Assembly (NCBI GenBank): GCA_964251665.1
Contig: CAXUKO010000008.1
Coordinates: 124,001-188,000 of the forward strand
Source: JBBQLG01 sp964251665
Lineage (GTDB): Bacteria > Bacteroidota > Bacteroidia > Cytophagales > Spirosomataceae
DNA length: 64,000 nucleotides
Reading direction: 5' to 3'
Under the pieces are notes generated by a model. It saw only the letters and a list, made by a program, of their open reading frames with translations, was not told the origin of the DNA and did not search any database. The position numbers were made by a program, and so were the translations under genes. The stretch's first letter is position 1. The number at the start of each line of letters is the position of its first letter. Below are positions 1 to 7,079 of this stretch, piece by piece.

Positions 1-76
1 CTGTTTTTAAGTCGTTCATAGACAGCTGTAAAGTAGCTGTGCAGGGACTTTGTTGAAATTTTTTTCGGGCCAGGGC

Positions 77-106
77 TTGACAAACGCCGGTAAACGCCTA
101 ATTTTG
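77..106 (+). promoter_or_regulatory. Bacteroidetes-type promoter for the tRNA pair
   Basis: A TTG at 77-79 is followed after exactly 19 nt by TAATTTTG at 99-106, which matches the Bacteroidetes housekeeping consensus (TTTG, 19 nt, TAnnTTTG). It lies about 38 nt upstream of the tRNA-Gly gene and probably drives both tRNA-Gly and tRNA-Leu. Seen directly; activity is inferred. Confidence 0.75.
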
Positions 107-143
107 CATCCACAATTCGCCACCACAACGGCGGAAAGTCAAT

Positions 144-219
144 GCGAAAGTAGCTCAGCTGGTAGAGCGCGACCTTGCCAAGGTCGAGGTCGCGGGTTCG
201 AACCCCGTCTTTCGCTCCA
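144..219 (+). tRNA. tRNA-Gly (anticodon GCC)
   Basis: Full cloverleaf. The 7-bp acceptor stem pairs 144-150 with 209-215, the anticodon stem is 170-174 with 182-186, and the loop TTGCCAA carries anticodon GCC. The T arm contains GGTTCGAACCC. The 3' CCA is encoded (217-219). It reads glycine GGC/GGT codons. Confidence 0.96.
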
Positions 220-256
220 CGAACAAGGCACCGGTTTCGGTGCTTTTTTCGTAAAT

Positions 257-341
257 GCCGGGATGGTGGAATCGGTAGACACGCCGGACTTAAAATCCTG
301 TGGGCCACAAGCCCGTGCGGGTTCGACTCCCGCTCCTGGTA
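257..341 (+). tRNA. tRNA-Leu (anticodon TAA), element insertion target
   Basis: Class II tRNA with a long variable arm. The acceptor stem pairs 257-263 with 334-340 through two G-T wobbles, the anticodon loop CTTAAAA carries TAA, and the T arm contains GGTTCGACTCC. CCA is not encoded. Its last 13 nt (329-341) recur at 6234-6246, marking integration of a mobile element into the gene's 3' end. The element restores the tRNA sequence, so the gene remains intact. Confidence 0.95.
329..341 (+). repeat. attL, 13-bp direct repeat in tRNA-Leu 3' end
   Basis: CCCGCTCCTGGTA, covering the end of the T stem, the acceptor strand and the discriminator base, is repeated exactly at 6234-6246. The flanking bases differ on both sides (T/A before, C/T after), so the identity stops at 13 bp. 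The adjacent tyrosine integrase gene makes this the left attachment site. Confidence 0.87.
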
Positions 342-374
342 CAAAGCCCTCTAAAAAGGGTAAACAAGAGCAAA

Positions 375-408
375 CAAAACCCGCTGATAATCAGCGGGTT
401 TTGTGTTT
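375..408 (+). terminator. Terminator after tRNA-Leu, element-side copy
   Basis: A 14-bp perfect stem (375-388 with 390-403) with a single-base loop ends in a TTTTGTGTTTT run. It lies just inside the left end of the element, so it would terminate the tRNA transcript in the integrated state. A closely similar design sits just outside attR. Confidence 0.7.
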
Positions 409-432
409 TATGGCTTTTCTGTTTTCCCTTCT

Positions 433-467
433 TTTCTGTTATTACCGCATTTCTTGTTACTCATTAC
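433..467. repeat. Left candidate integrase arm-type repeats
   Basis: Two copies of a TTTCTGTTA/TTTCTTGTTACTCAT-like motif lie between the tRNA-Leu terminator and the integrase start. Similar copies occur near the right end (6143-6188). Arm-type repeats near both ends are typical of lambda-type integrases. Assignment is by pattern only. Confidence 0.4.
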
Positions 468-509
468 TTGCTATCTTACCAACAGAAAGCAAAAGCGGAC
501 TAAAAGCAA

Positions 510-1574
510 ATGGCAGTACAACTAAGAAAGAAAGCCCTAGCTAACGGGAAAGTGAGCCTGTATCTCGACCTCTACAACGGGGAGGAGCGCAAATACGAGT
601 TTCTCAGACTCTACCTCTACAAACGACCCAAAGACGAGTTAGAGAAGCAGCACAACAAAGCCGTAACTCAAACCGCTGAGAACATACGAGCCAAGCGCGA
701 ACTACAGGCCGGGGCTGAGGAGAACGGGGAGACACCGGCCGGTAAGCAAAAGATCAATTTCTTTGATTACTTCCAACGCTACATAGCCAGCTACACAAAG
801 AAGGATGTACGTATGTTTGGCTACTCCCTCAAATACCTTAAGGAGTTTGCCCAAACTGATTACTTAGCAACGCGGGCGGTGAATGAGACTTTCTGCAAGG
901 AGTTCAGAGAGTTCATGGATAATCACCCAAGTCTAAACGGGGAAACACCGTACGACTTCTTTGCCAAGTTTAAAAAGGTCTTGAAACAAGCCGTACGTGA
1001 TAAGGTATTCACCACAAACCCCGCTCAGGATGTGCCAAATAAGCGAGTTGATAAAGTTGTAGCCAAAGACATTTTAAGCGTTGAGGAGCTACAACTATTG
1101 GCAAAAACCTATTGTGGGAATGAAACCGTGAAAAGGGCGTTTCTATTTGCCTGTAACACCGGCTTACGTTGGTGTGATGTGAAGGTGTTAACCTGGAGGC
1201 ATATTCAAAGCGGGGCTATTCAAATGACCCAGCAGAAAACGGGCAAGCCTGTAATCATTAATCTTAATGCCACAGCTCAGCGGCTCATGGGTATAGCGGG
1301 CAAAGCTGAGGAGCCTGTATTTGTTCTCCCCTCTCATACGGGTATGTTGAAGGCCTTACGCTACTGGAAAGAGCGGGCGGGCTTGACAAAGACCGTAACC
1401 TTTCATGTAGCTCGTCACTCGTTTGCTACTAACCTCCTGATTTATGAGACTGACCTTAAATCTGTCTCCTCTCTCCTAGGCCACACCAGCCTAGAGCATA
1501 CGCAGAAGTACGTACGGGTTGTTGAGGCTCTCAAACAGAACGCTGTTAACCGCTTACCTGAGATTGAGCTATGA
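510..1574 (+). CDS. Tyrosine recombinase / integrase
   Basis: A 354-residue site-specific tyrosine recombinase, usual length for Bacteroidetes element integrases. An N-terminal arm-binding-like region (about 1-70) precedes a SAM-like core-binding domain (about 80-180) and the catalytic domain (about 187-350). The full catalytic set is visible: R220 (TGLRW), K243 (QKTGK), H299 and R302 (HVARH), H325 (LLGH) and nucleophile Y334 (TQKYV). It lies 168 nt from attL inside tRNA-Leu, so it should catalyse integration and excision between the two 13-bp repeats. Its stop overlaps the next start as ATGA, implying coupled translation. All catalytic residues are present, so it is probably functional. Confidence 0.94.
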   Translation: MAVQLRKKALANGKVSLYLDLYNGEERKYEFLRLYLYKRPKDELEKQHNKAVTQTAENIRAKRELQAGAEENGETPAGKQKINFFDYFQRYIASYTKKDVRMFGYSLKYLKEFAQTDYLATRAVNETFCKEFREFMDNHPSLNGETPYDFFAKFKKVLKQAVRDKVFTTNPAQDVPNKRVDKVVAKDILSVEELQLLAKTYCGNETVKRAFLFACNTGLRWCDVKVLTWRHIQSGAIQMTQQKTGKPVIINLNATAQRLMGIAGKAEEPVFVLPSHTGMLKALRYWKERAGLTKTVTFHVARHSFATNLLIYETDLKSVSSLLGHTSLEHTQKYVRVVEALKQNAVNRLPEIEL

Positions 1575-2491
1575 CCGGCCAGCTAAATTTGATTTCAGGG
1601 GAAGGATTTCCTGTGAATGTATCTACAGGCAATAAGTTTACAATTTATAGATACATAATTAAGAACAAATACAGCTTCATATATGCAAGGGAAAATAAAA
1701 TGAATGTAAGATCACATGAGCTTTGGCAAAAAGTTTTGAAGGCTAAAGAAGATATAAAATACTTAGCATATGAGCAAAAACAAGCTTACATCAATGAGTT
1801 GCAAAAAGAATACTACGTTGTTTTTTATGACTGCTCTCCAACACAAATGTTTTTCACCTACCGGCTTCCTCAATTAATAAGAAATATACTGCACCAAATA
1901 CAAAAGGGAGGAATCAGATTCAACCTAAATGAATTTGACAGAGTGCCAGAGAACTTTGCAGAGTACTCAGAAGCAGATAAGCTCTACTACCTGATTGACG
2001 CTAAGTTCATAGCCCAACGAGCATCAGAGTCTTTACGTGAAATACTTTACTTAGAAGGTGGTATATATAGACCTAGTACTAAGTCTTTTCACTGCACTCT
2101 ATCTGAGGCACAAGCAAGGTATTTGTGCAGGATTCTGAAGAAAGCAGGGTTTCTCGATAAAGACCAAAGTTCATTTGAATTCATATACTATCTCCAGGAT
2201 GGGCCAATAAGCCTATGGCCAATGTATTGGAAAACCGGGACCGAGACACTACTATATTTTTTTTATAGGCTATTCATGGAAAAGTACATTGTGAACTATG
2301 ATTGGCACATCGTAATAAGCAAGCATAGATATACATTCACAAAGACAGGTAACAGGCTTAATTACAGCAATGTAACGACGAGCCTGCATAACATCAAGTC
2401 TGGAAAATCTAAGTTGAAAGACAAGAAAAGAGTAGATTCTTTATTGAAAAAGTTAAAGTTTTTTGGTGATCCATACCTCAGAAAACATTGA
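1571..2491 (+). CDS. A+T-rich protein of unknown function overlapping integrase
   Basis: A 306-residue protein, rich in Tyr, Phe, Lys and Ile, with no signal peptide or membrane segment. It starts inside the integrase stop codon (ATGA overlap); an internal Met codon at 1700 is an alternative start. Its base composition is clearly more A+T-rich than the genes on either side, pointing to a separate origin. The C-terminal third (about 225-300: a W-x-GTETLLYFF stretch, then SNVTTSLHNIKSGKSK and a Lys-rich end) weakly recalls the C-terminal region of RteC-type regulators of Bacteroides elements, but this is only a suggestion. Candidate roles are excision control or cargo; function unassigned. Confidence 0.75.
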   Translation: MTGQLNLISGEGFPVNVSTGNKFTIYRYIIKNKYSFIYARENKMNVRSHELWQKVLKAKEDIKYLAYEQKQAYINELQKEYYVVFYDCSPTQMFFTYRLPQLIRNILHQIQKGGIRFNLNEFDRVPENFAEYSEADKLYYLIDAKFIAQRASESLREILYLEGGIYRPSTKSFHCTLSEAQARYLCRILKKAGFLDKDQSSFEFIYYLQDGPISLWPMYWKTGTETLLYFFYRLFMEKYIVNYDWHIVISKHRYTFTKTGNRLNYSNVTTSLHNIKSGKSKLKDKKRVDSLLKKLKFFGDPYLRKH

Positions 2492-2610
2492 TACTGTGGT
2501 ACCGTAATTTCAAAGATGTTCTCCCTTGTTTGATTTCTTTGCTCTCGTTATAACAATGGTCAACTGACCGGACTTGCAAGTCCATTTTTTCAAACGTTTA
2601 AACCGTGTGA

Positions 2611-2955
2611 ATGATGGATTCTACTACGATGAGCGGGGCTGATCTCAGCCAGCAATTACAGGAGCAGGGGCTACAATTAGCCCGTATTGAACGGCTATTG
2701 GCCGGGCAGAAAGAAACGCTGACCTTGGAGGAGGCCTCAGTCTACTCAGGTATTAGCAAAAGCTACCTCTACAAACTCACCTCAGGGGGAGGCATACCAT
2801 TTTACAAACCTGAGGGCAAGACAATCTACTTTGACCGACCTGAGTTGGATTCCTGGTTAAAGCGTAACCGGGTTGCCACAACTGAGGAGATTGAGCAACA
2901 GGCCGCTAACTATGTAGCCACAAAGCCAGCGCGGAAAGGAGGGGTAGGGAAATGA
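2611..2955 (+). CDS. Excisionase-like HTH_17 DNA-binding protein
   Basis: A 114-residue protein. Residues about 35-90 form a MerR/excisionase-type winged HTH (TLEEASVYSGISKSYLYKLT, then a basic stretch and FDRPELDSWLKRNRV). The N-terminus looks coiled-coil (SQQLQEQGLQLARIERLL). Such small proteins commonly act as recombination directionality factors or regulators in Bacteroidetes integrative elements. A second ATG at 2614 is an equally possible start. The stop overlaps the next start (ATGA), indicating an operon with the following gene. Whether it acts as excisionase or as transcription regulator cannot be told from sequence. Confidence 0.86.
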   Translation: MMDSTTMSGADLSQQLQEQGLQLARIERLLAGQKETLTLEEASVYSGISKSYLYKLTSGGGIPFYKPEGKTIYFDRPELDSWLKRNRVATTEEIEQQAANYVATKPARKGGVGK

Positions 2956-3488
2956 ATACTATCACTGCTTACTACCGCTTTGAGGTTCTGGCTGAAGAAA
3001 TCAGAACGCTCAACGGCTTCAAAAGCCCAAACCGCTTAGATTGTACAGCCGCTTATAACCCGGCCTCTCACAACCTTATACCAACCTTTCAGCGCAAAAA
3101 CGGGATGCTGTTCTTCTACCTAATTCCTGCAAAGGAAATGGTAAAGGCTGATAGTAAACGGCGGGCAACCTATACGCTTGGCGATGGTAAACAAAACCTT
3201 ACAAGCCTGTACTTTGAGCGTACTGAGTTCAACGGCTTCTGCTATGGCTACCCTAACGGTAAAGACAAGCTAAGCGATGGTAAGCCAAACCCCGCAGCTC
3301 CTTTCAGACACGACGCTTTTCTTTTTCTCTGTGACTGGCAAAAGCAAGTAATTGAGTTGTTGCTTATCGAGCGCGGGAAACCGCTCATAGACAACCTTTA
3401 TAACCTCCTCATAGATGGGGAGTTTGACGGGGAGATTGAGCAAATCAGAACGTTGGCGGGTGACTACTACCCATACAAGAAGCAATGA
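2952..3488 (+). CDS. Conserved-looking hypothetical protein of the element
   Basis: A 178-residue soluble protein with no recognised motif, no signal peptide and no membrane segment. It starts within the stop of the HTH gene (ATGA) and ends only 3 nt before the replication gene, so it belongs to the same transcript and is probably co-translated with both. Its C-terminal half is rich in aromatic and acidic residues (DNLYNLLIDGEFDGEIEQIR). Position between the HTH and Rep genes suggests a role in replication or copy control, but nothing in the sequence proves that. Confidence 0.75.
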   Translation: MNTITAYYRFEVLAEEIRTLNGFKSPNRLDCTAAYNPASHNLIPTFQRKNGMLFFYLIPAKEMVKADSKRRATYTLGDGKQNLTSLYFERTEFNGFCYGYPNGKDKLSDGKPNPAAPFRHDAFLFLCDWQKQVIELLLIERGKPLIDNLYNLLIDGEFDGEIEQIRTLAGDYYPYKKQ

Positions 3489-3491
3489 GCC

Positions 3492-4448
3492 ATGATTGAC
3501 ACGGCTCATTTGTTTCTACCAGCAGACTTAGCGGGGAGGAATGACCTCCCTGCATTAGTCGCTGATCGCCTAGAGCGGCCAACGTTGCACCAGCAGCCAA
3601 GCGGGGAGGTTTCAGTAAGCGGCCACCTCAGAAACCTAAGAGTTAGCGCGGGCGGGGCGGGTTTGTGGGTAAAGGGGAGTTTATGCACATACTACCACCA
3701 AAACAACTTTGGCAACCTTACCCGCCAAGAGGTACAACGGGCCATAGAACAACTCTCAGATGGGTTAAGCCTATCTATGAGCCTGGCTAGCGTTGGGCGT
3801 ATTGATGTGGGAAAAACGATGTTGACCCGCTACCCGCCAACCGCCTATTTTACTGAGTTAGGCTTATGCCAGCACTATGCCCGACTGACTCAGCCTGAAA
3901 GCATACGGTATCAGAATGGTAAGCGCGTTCTAACCTTCTATGACAAAAAAGCTCAGGGGAAACAGGCCGGGTTAGTTGTACCTGATCTTTGGCAGGGAAA
4001 GAACACACTACGCTATGAGGGGCGTTTTGTTAGTCGCCTACCGCAACAGTTCAACCGGGCACAAGTAACGGCCGCTGACCTATACGCTGAAGGCTTCTAT
4101 ATGAGCCTTATTGATCGCTGGGTGAAGGAGTTTGACGCTATTCAGAAAATCAACCCCGTTGACATAAATCTAAAGCAAGCTATGAGAAGCCGTAAGGAGT
4201 TTACTGAGATTGCTGAGCGGCTGTTAGTTCAGCAGTTGGGCGGGGAGTTGGCTACACTGGAGATGATTGAGCAAAATAGGCTGAAAGGAGAATACAAAAC
4301 CCGGATTGAAGTAAAACGGCTAAAAGACCGTATCAGAGAACTCAGCCAGCAACCAGCAAAATCGGGCGCGGCTGAGGTAGAGCGGGCCGCTGATCTAATG
4401 GGAGAGGTAGGCGCAAAAGTGAGACAGGCTCAGCAGTTCTACCGCTAA
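3492..4448 (+). CDS. Replication initiation protein, phage gene II/X-like
   Basis: A 318-residue protein with the arrangement seen in filamentous phage and plasmid gene II/X (Phage_CRI-type) replication proteins: an early G-S-L followed by an NNFGNLT stretch (about 62-78), RIDVG (103-107), LTFYDKK (147-153) and LRYEGRF (173-179). The C-terminal region (about 255-318) is charged and helical, possibly coiled coil. Members nick a double-strand origin and start rolling-circle replication, which here would act on the excised circle. It is the fourth gene of the tightly packed run after the integrase region. Family assignment rests on motif order; the catalytic tyrosine was not pinned down. Confidence 0.72.
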   Translation: MIDTAHLFLPADLAGRNDLPALVADRLERPTLHQQPSGEVSVSGHLRNLRVSAGGAGLWVKGSLCTYYHQNNFGNLTRQEVQRAIEQLSDGLSLSMSLASVGRIDVGKTMLTRYPPTAYFTELGLCQHYARLTQPESIRYQNGKRVLTFYDKKAQGKQAGLVVPDLWQGKNTLRYEGRFVSRLPQQFNRAQVTAADLYAEGFYMSLIDRWVKEFDAIQKINPVDINLKQAMRSRKEFTEIAERLLVQQLGGELATLEMIEQNRLKGEYKTRIEVKRLKDRIRELSQQPAKSGAAEVERAADLMGEVGAKVRQAQQFYR

Positions 4449-4505
4449 GGTCTTATAGTAAGGTGTTTTAAGTAACAGTTTTTGTAACGCTATTTTTATA
4501 ACAGG

Positions 4506-4706
4506 ATGAACACACAACAGGAGCAAACAACAAAATCTCAGTATCGGGAAACGCTGAGAAAAATCATTGACCTGGAGTTATCAAACCTCCCCTTACTTAT
4601 GGCAGGACTTGAGCCAAAGGAGCGGGCCGTTTTACTTTGTAAACTACTCCCTTTTGTCATAGAGAAGGAGAAGCCAACTGAGACAATGGCATGGGATTCT
4701 GATTGA
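4506..4706 (+). CDS. Small hypothetical protein of the element
   Basis: A 66-residue, probably helical protein, 57 nt after the replication gene and followed by a strong hairpin. The middle reads LELSNLPLLMAGLEPKERAV. No family recognised. Small proteins in this position in rolling-circle replicons are sometimes copy-control or accessory DNA-binding proteins, but there is no direct evidence here. Confidence 0.55.
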   Translation: MNTQQEQTTKSQYRETLRKIIDLELSNLPLLMAGLEPKERAVLLCKLLPFVIEKEKPTETMAWDSD

Positions 4707-4728
4707 GCGAACGCGGGCAAGGCAAGCG

Positions 4729-4753
4729 GGGCGTTACATTTTATGTAACGCCC
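4729..4753. terminator. Strong hairpin after Rep genes (terminator or origin stem)
   Basis: A 10-bp stem (GGGCGTTACA with TGTAACGCCC) and a 5-nt loop, 22 nt after the 66-residue gene. There is no U-run, so besides terminating transcription it could be the stem-loop of a rolling-circle origin for the upstream gene II/X-like protein. Confidence 0.5.
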
Positions 4754-4817
4754 TCAGAAGATATCAACATGAATACAACATAACATGGCACACTCTACAA
4801 CCATAACCAATTGATCG

Positions 4818-5480
4818 ATGGGGCGCAACAGTACAGGGGCTTGGACTACCGATGATTGTTTGAGAATTGAACTCAGCTACCTACTCAAAGCGGGGTATCT
4901 TATAAGAGGCAAATTTACCTCAGGCTCTCTCTCATGGCATTGCAATGGCAACCCCTCAGGCATTATCAATATAGACAGTCGTTGGCCGTTAGACACGGCT
5001 CAACGTCCAAGTATCAGATTGACCTACACGATCACAGACAAAAGAACAGGAGAAAAGGAGAACCGGGATGATACGGTTTACCTGGAGTCAAGGCCTAGCA
5101 ACCTGGGTAAAGGAGCGGTTTTATATTTCATTTGCCCTAGTAGTGGCAAGCGTTGTAGAGTGCTCTACAAAGCCTACGGTTGCCCGATCTGGAAAAGTCG
5201 CCTAGCTTACCAGCACCGTATTTATTACCCCTCTCAGCAGTCCTCTAAGCGTGAATATGCCAACAACAGGTATTGGCAGTTAGACAAGCAAATTAGTGTC
5301 TTACAAGGAAAACGTAGAGCAGGGGTTTACCAAGGGATGCAAACAAAGCGGGCTGAACGATTGGAGAGGCTAGAGTTCATGCAATGGGAGTTTGACCATT
5401 TGCGGTGGTCGCCTGAGTCTATGACACTTGGTGTTAGAAGGGCGGTTTTAGATCTGAGGAGGAAACCTGATAAAACCTGA
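4818..5480 (+). CDS. Mobile-element protein with degenerate zinc-ribbon-like segment
   Basis: A 220-residue protein. Residues about 104-140 (YFICPSSGKRC, then YGCPIWKSRLAYQHRIYYPSQ) resemble the segment CPxCGRR..LY..F.CR.C..L.Y.SQ found in many uncharacterised proteins of bacterial mobile elements. Here some of the metal-binding Cys positions are replaced, so the zinc site looks incomplete. The start is chosen at MGRNSTGAWT, the first ATG after the upstream hairpin. The C-terminal part is helical and basic (RAERLERLEFMQWEF). Function unknown; nucleic-acid binding is a reasonable guess. Confidence 0.7.
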   Translation: MGRNSTGAWTTDDCLRIELSYLLKAGYLIRGKFTSGSLSWHCNGNPSGIINIDSRWPLDTAQRPSIRLTYTITDKRTGEKENRDDTVYLESRPSNLGKGAVLYFICPSSGKRCRVLYKAYGCPIWKSRLAYQHRIYYPSQQSSKREYANNRYWQLDKQISVLQGKRRAGVYQGMQTKRAERLERLEFMQWEFDHLRWSPESMTLGVRRAVLDLRRKPDKT

Positions 5481-5584
5481 CTTTTGCCTGACTTTTGAAT
5501 GATTAAAGCGGCCTTATCCCTAAGGATTAAGGTTATTTTCTGAGGGCGTTTCTGACTACAATCTTATACTAAAACCTTATAACT

Positions 5585-5935
5585 ATGCTTGGTGACTTTT
5601 TTAGAATCAATTTGCCTTACGGTTTGAAACGTATTGATACAGGAGCTTGGTACGCCTTCAATCGGGAGTATATGCCGCTTGGATTCAACAATCAGGATTA
5701 CAAGAGCACGTTTCAAACCTTAGATCTACCAATTTACACCCACTACAAGAGGCTCACTGAAACGTTACTGAAGTCTATTGCTTGGAATGACTCAGACGGT
5801 ATCAGACGCGACCAGGAGGGGGCTATAAATATGGTTTTCCTTTACAATGACAGCAATAACCCAACTAGCCAGCCTAAATATTGGAATGACTACTTTGACA
5901 AGCTCAAGATCCTTTCAAGTCTGAAAGAGAAGTAG
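5585..5935 (+). CDS. Hypothetical small protein of Bacteroidetes element type
   Basis: A 116-residue soluble protein rich in aromatic residues: it opens with FFRINLPYGLKR, then WYAFNREYMPLGFN, and ends NDYFDKLKILSSL. This pattern (INxPYG, FNREYxPLG, IxTxYKxLT) is familiar from short uncharacterised proteins of Bacteroidetes mobile elements; no activity is known to me. It is the last gene of the element and is followed by a terminator at 5973-6002. Preceded by 104 nt with no gene. Confidence 0.7.
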   Translation: MLGDFFRINLPYGLKRIDTGAWYAFNREYMPLGFNNQDYKSTFQTLDLPIYTHYKRLTETLLKSIAWNDSDGIRRDQEGAINMVFLYNDSNNPTSQPKYWNDYFDKLKILSSLKEK

Positions 5936-5972
5936 CCAAGCCAGCAAAAGATGAGGAGGGTATGTAATGAGC

Positions 5973-6002
5973 AAGGCTCCTCAATGTGGGAGCCTTTTTT
6001 TG
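5973..6002 (+). terminator. Terminator at the end of the element gene run
   Basis: An AAGGCTCC/GGAGCCTT stem with an 8-nt loop followed by seven T, 37 nt after the 116-residue gene. It ends the left-to-right transcript of the element. Confidence 0.85.
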
Positions 6003-6142
6003 TGGGGAGGGGTAGTTTGACTCTCGCCACTAAGCCAATGGCACTACCGTTAAGCCAGCAAAAAAGAAACGCTGTCAAAACTCAGGGGGGGGTAGTTGAA
6101 AAACTTTAAATTAAGCACAGATATAGAGTCATTTTTCTCTAA

Positions 6143-6188
6143 TTTCTGTTGCTCATGCAATTTCTGTTACTTATTTGTTACTCAAGCA
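6143..6188. repeat. Right candidate integrase arm-type repeats
   Basis: Three consecutive motifs, TTTCTGTTGCTCATGC, TTTCTGTTACTTATTT and TTTGTTACTCAAGC, lie 45-90 nt inside attR. They match motifs at 433-467 inside attL. The gene-free stretch 6003-6233 otherwise holds no recognisable coding sequence. Confidence 0.45.
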
Positions 6189-6233
6189 AGTCTTTGTCGT
6201 TGATAATCAAAGGATTAGCTTCATAGTTTTGTA

Positions 6234-6246
6234 CCCGCTCCTGGTA
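6234..6246 (+). repeat. attR, 13-bp copy of the tRNA-Leu 3' end
   Basis: An exact copy of 329-341 (CCCGCTCCTGGTA) with no tRNA body upstream. This marks the right boundary of the integrated element; chromosomal sequence resumes after it. Confidence 0.87.
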
Positions 6247-6265
6247 TCCAATCCTTCACAGGAAG

Positions 6266-6315
6266 AGCAAAACACAAAAGAGCCACTGATATCAGTGGCT
6301 CTTTTGTGTTTTGCT
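6266..6315. terminator. Perfect 25-bp palindrome, ancestral tRNA-Leu terminator
   Basis: Bases 6266-6290 are the exact reverse complement of 6291-6315, with a run rich in T in the distal arm. It lies 20 nt beyond attR, the place the native tRNA-Leu terminator would occupy before insertion. Its layout (GAGCAAAACAC... GTGTTTTGC) resembles the element-encoded hairpin at 375-408. Confidence 0.75.
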
Positions 6316-6406
6316 GTAGCTAAGCTTTATTAGGAACATTAACAAGATAACTACGAGTACTGAATAAATTTGGGACGGCAATTTGGTGGTGTCCGGATGC
6401 TGTCAT

Positions 6407-6718
6407 TTAATGACGCGAAGGGTGTTTCAACCCAAATAAACGCAGCCACTTCAGGGGCAATGAAGTGTGCTTGGGAGAAAGAATATTGGCAAAAAGTCTG
6501 CTCCGGTAGCGATTCATAAAACTTACGGCACCGTATATGTAAACGCCAAGGATTGATGTGGGTATTACAGGGTTGACTCCGCTAAAAATAGTTCTGTTTG
6601 TAGCCAGATAAACGAGTGCAATGCTGACAAGCGTGCAACTCACTAATGAGCCGTAAAAAAGGAGGGAACGAGTAAATGGATTTAACATGCTGAGTGATGG
6701 TAAAAAGGTATAATACAA
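6407..6718 (-). CDS. Possible small membrane protein
   Basis: A 103-residue open frame with two hydrophobic stretches (about 17-40 and 48-66) and a basic C-terminus. Met-11 is an alternative start. It lies just outside the element in an otherwise gene-poor stretch, with no neighbour on the same strand nearby and no convincing promoter. No family recognised; it may be a real small membrane protein or a chance frame. Confidence 0.4.
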   Translation of the reverse strand: MYYTFLPSLSMLNPFTRSLLFYGSLVSCTLVSIALVYLATNRTIFSGVNPVIPTSILGVYIYGAVSFMNRYRSRLFANILSPKHTSLPLKWLRLFGLKHPSRH

Positions 6719-7024
6719 TATGATGGACTGAACTTTTGATTGCCAGACGGTAGTACTTACTTAACCATTCGTCTCAAGTCTATTGCTAACTGATTGATAA
6801 TCATTTATTATACTTGAATAAATGCAGCGTTTACCATCTGGGTTTGTAAATTATGTACTACTGCGAATATCGGCAAAAAAATCATGTCCTGTTTATGTTC
6901 ATGGGGAAGTACAACTATGCGTTTGACCGAAGTAGTCAAATTTGGTCACTGATTTACTGATGTACCCTATAGAAAGGGTGACAGAGTCGGTCATTCCATA
7001 AATAGTTAACTTGACAGGGTATTT
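6719..7024. other. Gene-free intergenic stretch
   Basis: About 300 nt of A+T-rich sequence between the possible membrane protein gene and the terminator of the pseudouridine synthase. No tRNA, clear promoter, repeat or open frame with coding character was seen. Confidence 0.6.
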
Positions 7025-7063
7025 CAGCAAAAAGGCCCGTACATAATACGGGCCTTTTTGCTG
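7025..7063 (-). terminator. Terminator of the pseudouridine synthase gene
   Basis: CAGCAAAAAGGCCCGT pairs with ACGGGCCTTTTTGCTG around a 7-nt loop. It lies 17 nt beyond the rluB-like stop, and has T-runs usable in either direction. Confidence 0.87.
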
Positions 7064-7079
7064 AATCGGGTCTGCTGGT

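Larger units (their letters stand above)
329..6246. mobile_element. Integrated element in tRNA-Leu with phage/plasmid-type Rep
   Basis: The element is bounded by a 13-bp direct repeat of the tRNA-Leu 3' end. All eight likely genes point the same way: integrase, A+T-rich unknown, excisionase-like HTH, unknown, gene II/X-like replication protein and three small unknowns. TTTCTGTTACTCAT-like repeats lie near both ends, as expected for integrase arm sites. No Walker-A Zot-like ATPase, coat protein, relaxase or type IV secretion gene is visible. It is therefore best read as an integrative plasmid, a satellite, or a reduced filamentous-phage-like element rather than a complete phage or conjugative element. 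Confidence 0.85.

Noticed and set aside
4818..5935. Possible Zot-like packaging ATPase in the integrated element.
   Set aside because: Neither the 220- nor the 116-residue protein has a Walker A motif or a membrane segment, so a complete inovirus cannot be claimed.
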